DNA from: a virus
Virus record (IMG/VR): IMGVR_UViG_3300028388_004274
Location: 1-27,535 of that record
Length of the DNA stretch: 27,535 nt
Strand: one strand, 5' to 3'
Below are positions 7,120 through 15,600 of the stretch, piece by piece; positions within the stretch are counted from its first letter, which is position 1; each line of letters starts with the position of its first letter. Below the pieces are notes generated by a model, which saw nothing but the letters and a program-made list of their open reading frames with translations, was not told where the DNA came from and did no database searches. A program made the translations under genes and the position numbers.

Positions 7120-8580
7120 TTGGCATTCGCTGATGCAAACCGCGCACAGATTCGATACATCGAGGAAACCACTTTCGGCACAACGCCGGGAAGCGGTACC
7201 ACCCGCGAAGTACGCTTAACTTCATCCTCTCTAACAGCGAGCAAAGAAACCATTGTTTCTGATGAACTCCGCTCTGACCGAATGGTTTCGGACATTGTTG
7301 AAGTTGCCGCTTCTTCGGGAGGTGATATTAACTTTGAATGGTCGTCCGGACCTCAAGACGAGTTTCTTGCGGCGTTCCTATTGAACGAGTGGACTCGCCC
7401 CATGACGATGGATTTCGTTGAGGGAATCTCTCTTTCGATTACGGCGAACAACGAAATCACCATCTATGGACGAGACGTAACGCCGCTTTTTGTTGTTGGT
7501 CGTCGCATCAAGTTGGCCGGATGGCCTACTTCTTCTAATGACGGTTACTACGAAATTGCCACGTCTACGACCAGCGGCGCAGACACCGTTATCACTGTTA
7601 CCGCCTCGACTCTTACCGCTGAAACGGGTGTGGCTGCGACGCGTGTTTTCGACGCCAACGATGTAATCATTTTGAACGACACAACCATCGCTCTTACGGC
7701 CTCCGGCCTAGACGGCGGGGGCGGCGATCCGTTTGCTGCCGCAGTGGCTGCGGGACAGTTTGTCCTTGGTCAGAAGATTTATGTAGACGTTGGCGTTTCG
7801 GCTGGTAACACTGGGTACTACACCGTCACGTCGGTTGGGGATGATGCCATTGGCCTTTCTCCGGCTCCGGCGGGCCTTGTTGCAGGGACCGCGACCACGA
7901 TAAAAGGCTCCCACGTGAGAAACTCCGCTATCGATGCCAACATTCAGCAGCGGTTTTTCTCTCTGGAAACGGCATTCCAAGACATCGGTCAGTACATGCT
8001 TCAGGACGGCATGGTAACAGGCACGTTCAATATGGAAATCGGCACCGGAGCTGTTACCGGAACCCTTGGGTTTCAAGGCCGCAGCACCACAATGAATCAG
8101 ACTACAACGCTGGGTGATGCTGGAACCTACACGGTTCTGGATTCTCAGCCGGGGGACGTTGTAAACGCAACCACCGACGTTGGAGACCTTGTCAAGGACG
8201 GAACACCGTTGTTGGCATGCATCCAGTCCATTTCGTTGAATGGCGAAGCCGGATTGCGTATGCAAAACTGTGTTGGAGAAAAATTCCCACGTGGTATTGG
8301 TACTGGCCGTTTCAATCTGACCGGGTCTATGACCGTTTACTTCGAGGATGAAGAACTGTTCGACGATTTCATCAATCACAGCACGACTTCTCTAGAATTC
8401 TCGATCACAGACCCAGAAGGTATCTCATACTTCTTCAAGATTCCTTCTCTGAAGATTTCTCAGAACGAAATCGCGCCCGGTGGTATTGACCAAGACGTGC
8501 TCGAAAACATCGAATTCACAGCGTTCCGCGATCCTACCACCGACACGATGTTTCAAGTAGATCGGTTCTCCCCGGCTTGA
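7120..8580 (+). CDS. Major tail tube protein
   Basis: A 486-residue tail tube protein with an RBS-supported TTG start. The N-terminal ~85 residues ('IRYIEETTFGTTPGSGTTRE', 'SDELRSDRMVSDIVEVA', 'GDINFEWS') and C-terminal ~210 residues ('FQDIGQYMLQDGMVTGTFNM', 'GRFNLTGSMTVYFED', 'DVLENIEFTAF') match the phage tail tube 2 family. Between them lie two similar ~50-residue beta units (about 124-175 and 213-263), each with 'VGRRIKLAG' or 'LGQKIYVDV' followed by '(N)DGYY' or 'NTGYY'. This makes it longer than many tube proteins. Subunits stack as rings around the tape measure; the extra units probably decorate the tube surface. Flanked by gaps on both sides, so expression may be set separately from its neighbours. 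Confidence 0.88.
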   Translation: MAFADANRAQIRYIEETTFGTTPGSGTTREVRLTSSSLTASKETIVSDELRSDRMVSDIVEVAASSGGDINFEWSSGPQDEFLAAFLLNEWTRPMTMDFVEGISLSITANNEITIYGRDVTPLFVVGRRIKLAGWPTSSNDGYYEIATSTTSGADTVITVTASTLTAETGVAATRVFDANDVIILNDTTIALTASGLDGGGGDPFAAAVAAGQFVLGQKIYVDVGVSAGNTGYYTVTSVGDDAIGLSPAPAGLVAGTATTIKGSHVRNSAIDANIQQRFFSLETAFQDIGQYMLQDGMVTGTFNMEIGTGAVTGTLGFQGRSTTMNQTTTLGDAGTYTVLDSQPGDVVNATTDVGDLVKDGTPLLACIQSISLNGEAGLRMQNCVGEKFPRGIGTGRFNLTGSMTVYFEDEELFDDFINHSTTSLEFSITDPEGISYFFKIPSLKISQNEIAPGGIDQDVLENIEFTAFRDPTTDTMFQVDRFSPA

Positions 8581-8590
8581 TTTTATCTAG

Positions 8591-8612
8591 TTAGGGGCGC
8601 AGACTCCCCTAA
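8591..8612 (+). terminator. Hairpin after the tail tube gene
   Basis: TTAGGGG (8591-8597) pairs with CCCCTAA (8606-8612) around an 8-base loop, 10 bases after the tube gene stop. It has the position of a terminator or 3' stabilising hairpin but no T-run follows. It may lower read-through from the tube gene into the chaperone and tape measure genes, or protect the tube mRNA. Confidence 0.45.
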
Positions 8613-8625
8613 TACTATACCCGAC

Positions 8626-8642
8626 ATCTCGTATATCGAGAT
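8626..8642 (+). other. Second hairpin, ATCTCG-TATAT-CGAGAT
   Basis: Six perfectly paired bases (8626-8631 with 8637-8642) enclose TATAT. The arms resemble the palindrome at 7061-7072, so the same factor might bind both flanks of the tail tube gene. It directly abuts a further palindrome. Confidence 0.4.
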
Positions 8643-8653
8643 TGCCATGGCAA
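8642..8653. repeat. 12-bp perfect palindrome TTGCCATGGCAA
   Basis: A perfect two-fold symmetric 12-mer between two hairpins in the 133-base gap after the tail tube gene. It contains an ATG in frame with the chaperone gene, but no RBS precedes it, so I read it as DNA or RNA structure rather than a start. Confidence 0.35.
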
Positions 8654-8688
8654 GGGGTGTGGTTAATTGTCGGGGTTGGCCACACCCC
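8654..8688 (+). terminator. GC-rich 9-bp hairpin before the tail assembly chaperone
   Basis: GGGGTGTGG (8654-8662) pairs perfectly with CCACACCCC (8680-8688) across a 17-base loop; the C-run continues to 8693, then TTTCCCTT. It is the strongest stem in this gap. The tail is C/T-rich rather than T-only, so it is a weak intrinsic terminator at best, or a barrier or processing site. The chaperone RBS (AAGG, 8703-8706) lies just outside it. Confidence 0.45.
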
Positions 8689-8713
8689 CCCCCTTTCCCT
8701 TCAAGGTAGTTAC

Positions 8714-9160
8714 ATGACTAAGAAAACTTCCGACGGCACTGTTAAGACAAACCTTCACGCCATTTTTGGGACCGACGAGCGTCTTGAAGAGGGCGGCGCT
8801 TGGGTCACTGTAAATGAAATATACAAGCTGCGCGTTAAGGTGCGGCGCCTGCGTTCCGATGCTGTGATAAAGGGGTATGACCGCGTCTCTCGCGAAGTGC
8901 TCGACGAAAAAAAGGTCCGTCGTCCAGAAGATTTGACGAACGACGAATCTATGGAAATTTTGAAGAGACAACTCGCAGAATACGTCATCGTCGATTGGGA
9001 AGGTGTCTATAATTCTAATACCGGGGAAGAAATTCCTTACTCCAAAGAAGCCGCGCTTGCAATGATGGAAATGAAAGATTTCCGTGAGTTCATATATCAG
9101 GCCGCGAGCGAGCGAGACGCTTTCCGAGAACAGGCGGATGAGGAAGCGGAAAAAAACTAA
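8714..9160 (+). CDS. Tail assembly chaperone, G-like (zero-frame product)
   Basis: A 148-residue product. I take the ATG at 8714 ('MTKKTSDGTVKTN') because AAGG (8703-8706) precedes it at 7 bases; the longer frame from 8648 would run through the hairpin region and lacks an RBS. The protein is acidic and helical, with the chaperone-like features 'WVTVNEIYKLRVKVRRLRS', 'YVIVDWEGVYNSNTGEEIPY' and a C-terminal acidic tail. As with lambda gpG it should bind the tape measure and keep it soluble before tube assembly. The gene ends in GAA AAA AAC TAA, where A AAA AAC is a slippery heptamer, and the -1 frame continues to the tape measure gene. The stop codon follows the slip site directly. Confidence 0.82.
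   Translation: MTKKTSDGTVKTNLHAIFGTDERLEEGGAWVTVNEIYKLRVKVRRLRSDAVIKGYDRVSREVLDEKKVRRPEDLTNDESMEILKRQLAEYVIVDWEGVYNSNTGEEIPYSKEAALAMMEMKDFREFIYQAASERDAFREQADEEAEKN
9151..9157 (+). promoter_or_regulatory. Programmed -1 frameshift site (A AAA AAC)
   Basis: The last two sense codons of the chaperone are AAA (9152-9154) and AAC (9155-9157), preceded by A, giving the canonical X XXY YYZ heptamer A AAA AAC. The zero-frame TAA follows at once. In the -1 frame, CTA ATA GAG TTC and onward is open to 9615. An SD-like AGGAAG (9141-9146) lies just upstream and could stimulate slippage. I see no convincing downstream hairpin. Position, direction and gene context match the conserved G/GT frameshift of lambda-type tails. 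Confidence 0.85.
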
Positions 9161-9615
9161 TAGAGTTCCTGCGTTGGACCCTGTCTTCCCCAGTAAATGC
9201 TGTTGAGAAAGACAAGTTCCTAGATTCTCTGGAAGCTGAAGACAATCCAAAGCTGAAAAAAATGCGCGAAATGCGTGCAGCCAAGGAAAAGTCCGGCGAA
9301 AAGCAGAGGAAAAAGCAGGAACAAGCCCCACACCTTTTCCCTGACTTACATTGGGTCTGGCGAGCTTACTGCTTTCTCTCAGACCAGCGAAGCGTAGGCC
9401 CTAACGGGCCTGTGCCGATAACTGTAGAAGCGATGGAATCCTACATTCGGATGTCCAATCGTTACGAGTATCCGTACGTTCAGCAGGTTATGAGGTTTAT
9501 CCCAATTCTTGATAGAGAATATTTGTCTGACTTCTATGAGAAGCAGAGAAAAGATATGGATAAACAGAAGAAAAAAGCAGAAAAAGTCGGCGTATCCCGA
9601 GGTAACAGGCGGTAA
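9157..9615 (+). CDS. T-like extension of the tail assembly chaperone (made by -1 frameshift)
   Basis: The -1 frame from the slip site codes for 152 residues with no stop, giving a fusion of about 300 residues (148 zero-frame plus 152). It begins 'LIEFLRWTLSSPVNAVEKDK', then a Lys-rich helix, then the T-like part 'HLFPDLHWVWRAYCFLSDQR', 'VPITVEAMESYIRMSNRYEY' and 'LDREYLSDFYEKQRKD', ending very basic. An internal ATG at 9262 would give only 117 residues; I see no good RBS for it, so the frameshift fusion is preferred. In lambda the T part of gpGT recruits the major tail protein to the tape measure complex. It joins the tape measure gene through a TAATG overlap. Confidence 0.82.
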   Translation, partial: LIEFLRWTLSSPVNAVEKDKFLDSLEAEDNPKLKKMREMRAAKEKSGEKQRKKQEQAPHLFPDLHWVWRAYCFLSDQRSVGPNGPVPITVEAMESYIRMSNRYEYPYVQQVMRFIPILDREYLSDFYEKQRKDMDKQKKKAEKVGVSRGNRR

Positions 9616-12600
9616 TGGCTGAAACACACGAACTTCGTTTGCGTATTAACGCGGCTGCCGCGCGTGCCGGTAGTCGCGAGTTCGTGGGGGCCATAGAGCA
9701 TGTAAAGCGTGCCGTACTGGAGCTTGAGCGCACAAGCGACGGTGCATTCAAGCGTCTGAGCAAAAATGCAAAGGACGCCGCAAAAGCAGCAAAGGTAAAC
9801 ATTAGTCCTGTAAATCGATCCACTCTGCGTGATATGGATCGGTTCATTCGGACACAGTCCCAAATAATTCGAAAGAATGCCGCTTCTCGGCGCGGTATAT
9901 CCGGCCTTCTAGAGGGCTTGTCGAATGTCGCGTCTGGATATGTTAATGCCAAATCTACCGGAGATGCATACGCGAACACGCTTCTTCGGATGAATGTTGC
10001 TTTGGCCCGTCAGGGCCAGCTCATCAAAACAACGGCAACCCCTATAGCAGCGCGCCCCGCGCGCCCCACATCAGGTGGGACCGATCCAACAATAGCGCGC
10101 AAGTCAGACGCTCTTGACCGCCAGAGAAATCTGGCTGTTTCCATCGCGGCGGCAATGCGTAAGGCTACCGAGGAAACTGCACGACTTAGCGAGCGCATGA
10201 GGCGTTTGGGGGATGTCAGGGGTATCGCGGAGCTTAATACGTCTCTCAACGTATTCCGCTCCCAAGTGGGCAGCGGAATAAATAGCGCGTCTCGTCTGCG
10301 GGTTGCGGTTTCTCAATTCGGTGATTCTGCCTCTAAAGCGAAGTTAAGCCTCATACAAATGGAGGGGGCAAAGCGCCGCTCTTCCGAAGCTGCTCGGGTG
10401 TTGGCGGCGCGAGAGCGTGACGCTTCTTCAGAAGCCCGTCGTCTAGAAAGGGAGATGCGATCTGTCGCTGGCGCGTCTAGCGCCGTTACGCAAGCTTTCC
10501 GCCGAGCTACGGGGTCCATGCGGGGGCTGGAAAATGCCTTTAGCGGTACCTATCAGATAGGCTCGGCCTTCCGCGTTCTTCTGGGAACGATCACCTTTGG
10601 TACGTTCATAAGAGAAATGTACCAAGCAGGCGCTACTTTGCAGCAATTCCGTGTAACCATGGAGGTTGCTACGGGGTCTATACAAGGTGCAGTAGCCCAG
10701 ATGGACTTCGTGGACGGCATGGCCCGAACGCTTGGTACCAGCCTTCGTACGGCGCGTGACGACTTCTCTAAATTCGCTGTTTCTGCGAGCTTGGCGGGAG
10801 TTGAAACAGCAACTGCCAGAGATATTTTTCGGTCCATTTCTCAAGCCATGACGGTTATGGGTCGAGGGGCGGAAGACCAGCGGCTTGCGTTCTTGGCCCT
10901 CGAACAAATGCTTTCGAAGAACGTCGTGTCTTCTGAAGAACTGCGTCGCCAGTTGGGCGAACGGCTACCGGGTGCCGTCAACCTGATGGCTCGTGCCGTC
11001 GGTGTCAGCACACAGGAACTGAACAAGCTCCTGAAAGCTGGTGCACTTATTTCTTCTGAAGTTTTGCCGAAGTTTGCACGAGAAGTTGACGCTGCGTTTG
11101 GTCCGGGTCTTTCCGCTTCCCTAGAACGCGCGCCCGCTGCGTTAGGACGTTTTCGCAATGAATTGGAGTTCTTCATGGCATCGGTCGCGGATGGCGGCTT
11201 TATGGATGCCATGGCACAAGGACTAGACGCCCTGACAGAAGCTCTTCGTTCAGAAGAAATAAATGCCGTGGCGAAAGCTCTGGGCGCCGGTATTTCCGAT
11301 CTAACCCAAATAGTCGTTGATTTTTCTAAGTCTTTTGTAGGCAATATTGAAACAATTGGTAGGGTAGCAAAGGCAGTAATTGGCGGTTTGATTGTCCGTC
11401 AGGCTATACTTATGGGCAATGCCCTGATAACTAGCAGCAGCAAATTCCTAATCGCTTTCAATCAATTGTCAGCCAGCATGCAGGCGAATACTGCGTCTAT
11501 CCAGACGAACAATGCTGCAATGACTGGTAATTCACAAATCCGTAGATTGTCTACTACGCAGATTTCTGCGGAGTCAGCCGCGATGGGCGTAAATACCCTT
11601 GAGCAGGGCCTTAACACGGCCTCTGCAAACGCAAACACCGTGGCTCAGACACGCCTTGGACGAGCTTTTACTTTTGCTGGCGGTTCTGCCGCCGCTGCTG
11701 GGCGCCGTCTTACGGCCATGTCTGTGATTTTTAGCGGACTGGCCGGTCCGTTGGGCCTAGCTATTACATCGCTCTCTTTGATTCCTGTACTGTTCTCAGA
11801 TACCGGAAATGCTGCTGACGAAATGGCGCGGAGATTGGACGCGGCTATTCGGCGTTCTGGGGCTTCCCTCGAAAAGTTTGAAAGACAGGCCGCTAAAGCT
11901 ACCAGCAGCATGCGGCTTCTACAGACTCTAAATGATATACGCACCCTAGAAGACGCGGTATCAAACTTTCGACGCACGTCGGAATCCGATATAAAGGCAC
12001 TGTCTGAGGCGTTCCGACTTCTTGATCAAAACCTGACGCTTGAGTTCAACAGGGCAGCGCCACAGACGCAGATTCTGGAATCTCTTTTTGGCACGGACGC
12101 CGTACTCGCGCTCAACAACATCAGTTCCGCCACAAAATCCACCATAAAAGATGTCATGGATGCGGCACTACAGGCCATCAATACTGGAAGGGGTTTCGTA
12201 AATCTTCGGGAACAGATTTCTAAGACCATTGCCTTAAATCCTTCCACCGAAAGCTTGCTGCGTCCTTTGATGGACATGACCGAGACACTGTATCTTGCGG
12301 AAGCTGGTACGGCAAGGCTGCGCATGGGCTTGGTCGATGTGTATGGTACCGCAGATGAGCGCCTCATCAAGTCTTTTGCCGATACTGCCCTTTCGGTGGT
12401 GAAGACCGGTGATGGTGTTGACGATTTGCGCCGACGCATGCAAAGCATGGCCGCAGATGCACCACATCTTTCCAAGCAGTTTGCTCAGGTTTTTGATGAA
12501 GTAGTATACGCACTAGAAAATAACATCGGCACTGACGCATTCGCGGCATCCGTAATTACGCTTTTTGATGCCAGCGTAAACTCAGTAGAGTCTTTGCGGG

Positions 12601-15600
12601 ATTCTGCGGCAAACGCAGAAGCAAGCGTTGTTTCTGCCTCTGATGGCATGTCTAAAGCCATAAACAATTTTACGGAAACGGTTCTGACAAACCACGCCGC
12701 AATGCGCGCGTTCGGCTCCGGCGTGGCAAGAGATATTGCTGAAATATCCAATCAGGTCACACAGTTTGAAGATTTTCAGGTTTCCCCGGATCGGGCAAAT
12801 GCCGTATTCTCTGGATTCCAGTTTCCCACGGAGCAAGCCAAGGCATTTAGTGAACAGATAATTGACCTGTTCTCAGCGCTTCCTGAAGGATTACAAACAT
12901 ATCAACAGCTTAACAACCTTTTTGCGCAATCAACAGGACCACATCCGCGTGGTGTTGAAGAATTTACAGACACGCTTCGGGACTCTTTGAAGGTATCGAA
13001 GGATACATCGTTCGGCTTGTCTGACTATATAGATAAGCTGGAAGAGTTCCGCGCCACCACAACGTCCGCCGCCGCAAGAGAGCACATCGACAACCTGATA
13101 AGGCAGGCTGAAGCATTGCGTGTGGCAGAAGTCGCGCAGCAGGCGGCAACGCACGCTCTCGAAGATACCACGGCAGCGATGCGTCAGTCCGCTGCCGGTA
13201 CGTCTGAGGCGACGTCTTCGCTGAAACTATTTTTGGACTTGTGGGACAAGGTAGGAAAGGTTACAGAAGATTCCCAGAGCACGCTAAAAGCGGCTATGAG
13301 AACCTCTTTTGAAGAATTCGATCTTTCTAGATTCTCTGGTGCTGATGCTGATGTAGCCGGATACTTCGCCAGCTTTGGTGAAGGCGGCGGGTTGGTTGCA
13401 GAAGCGCGTGAGCAAGTCGAAACTCTTCGGGAAGAGTTTAGAACATTTTCCAGCACTCCGGGGGCGGCGTTGCTTCCTCCCGGAGCACTGTCTGATCTAA
13501 AGAAGCAGATCGATGATCGGGAGCGGCAGATTGATCGCTTTGTTCGTCAGCAGGGAGTGATGCTGCGCGCGCAGAGCGCCGGAACAATTGATGCGTCAGA
13601 TAGCGCCCTGACAAAAGCCATTATGGAAGTGACAGATGCTCTTCCTGACTTCTCTTACGCAACACAGCGTGTTGTGGATGAGACCCTAAAGGCAGCAAAA
13701 GCCGCATCGAAGAGCGGTGGCGGGTTTATTGAACTCCGTGCAAAGATTGAAAAAGCACTGCTTGATACTCCCACTGCGCGCCCGCTTTTGGATCAGTTGC
13801 AGTCAGTAATAAACTATTTTGCGAATACTGAGGAATCGGCGGCGAAAGCCCGTATAAGTGTGAATGGACTTCTTGACAACACTTACGGAGACCGCTTGGC
13901 GGGTTCGTTCGCACGGCTAGGCGCCCGTGTTGTCACTGGCACTGCTTCGGTGGAAAAACTACAAGAAGAGTTTGACCGAATGGTTGATCAGGCGCCGCAC
14001 CTAGAGCAGCGTCTAAAAGCTATATTTGTTGAAGCAATGAAAGCGCTAGAGTCTGGGGACGAGGCTCTGTTTTTGTCGCGTGTGGTTAATGTTGTAGATC
14101 AGGCCGGTGCCCAAATGGCGCGGCTTCGCCGAGAAGCGCAACTAACCTCTGCCGCCGCCGATGATGCTGCCGTACGGTTCTCAAACGCTTTCCGGGATGT
14201 TACCGTCGCCATCACAAAGGCCACATCCGATGACGTTCAGATAAACACTGGCATTACCGATCAAGACATATTCTTGTTGAATCGGGCGACGGATGCGTTC
14301 AAAAAGCTCGACACGGCTACTGTAACCATTCAGGACGTCGCCAACGCACTGGAATCGACGACATTCCCGTCGCGTGCGGCGCGGGAATTTGCTTCGGAAC
14401 TTAGCGCACAGTTCTCCGCGCTTCCGCAGGCTCAGCGCAACTATGAAAACTTCAACAAGCTCCTAATAGAGGTAGGCGAGTCTTTCCCAGAAGTCGCTGC
14501 GACGGGGTTTGCCGATAGCCTGAGACAGCAGGTATTTGCGAGCAGTTCTGCCGGGACCGCAACCGCAGCGTACATACAGCAGTTAAGCGCCCTGCGCAAC
14601 GCTACACCTATTCCAGAACTGAAGGACTACATTCAGCGCCTTATGGACGCTGCGGAGAGAACGCGCGACGCGGATCGAGCCGCTGGTGAGGCAGAGGGCG
14701 CGGTTCGCGCCCTAGGAAACGCAGCAGCCCTTGCAGGCACACAAGCAGCAAGCGCGAGCGGAATGTTCAAGTCCATGGCTGAAGCGGCTGCTTCGGCCTT
14801 TGGCGCGGTGGCAAACATTCAGGCAGAGATCAGCACTTCTCTTAGCGACGCATCCAACGACGTTCTTCGCCAGATCGAGATAGCCGGAATGTCGGGGCGC
14901 GAGGCTGCCGTTGCGCAGGCACAAGATCGGCTTGAAAAGCAGATAGATGCCAAGATAAGATTGGCCCGTTCTGAGCTTTCAGATTTCGCTCCCGGCTCCG
15001 CCGAAGGTGCCGCCGCGCGCAGCCGCATTGCTGAGTTGGAAACTGAGCGAGAACGTATAACGGAAATAGCGAACCTATACGGTGTTCTGTATGATGTCCG
15101 CCAAGAAAATCAAGGCGGCGGGGGCGGCGCCAACGACTTGAACGAACAAGCCGCTGCACTTAAAACTTTGGTAGACGGGGTTAAGTCACACGTGCATGCT
15201 ATGCACGCCCAAAGTGCTGCTTATGCATTACTGGCATCCCGAACTACAAGCTCTGAAACAGCGGCTCAGCTTCTGGGTGAGGCTATGGCAAGCGGCGTGG
15301 AGCTTACACAGGCACAAACCACTGCGATAATTGAACAAGCCGAGGCGGCGGAGCTACTAAAAGAGAAGTTGCAGAGCTTGGCAAATGATCCGGTCAATGA
15401 CTGGATTAACAGTGTTCCAAACTGGATAGAAGCCGGACAGAAGATAGAAGTGGATGTTCTGGACAGTCTCAGTGATTCCATATCTTCATTTATCAAGACC
15501 GGAGAATTTGATTTCCGTTCTTTCGCTTCGTCTATTGTAGACACAGCGGCTGATCTGTTGGCCGATGCATGGGTTAAACAGCTTGTTTCTTGGATTGGAG

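Noticed and set aside
7708-8379. A 223-codon minus-strand frame.
   Set aside because: It is antisense to the well-supported tail tube gene and its product shows no recognisable fold.
8663-9331. A 222-codon minus-strand frame opposite the chaperone region.
   Set aside because: It is antisense to the chaperone and its frameshift extension, with no RBS or family pattern; its Phe/Leu-rich composition reflects A-rich sense codons.
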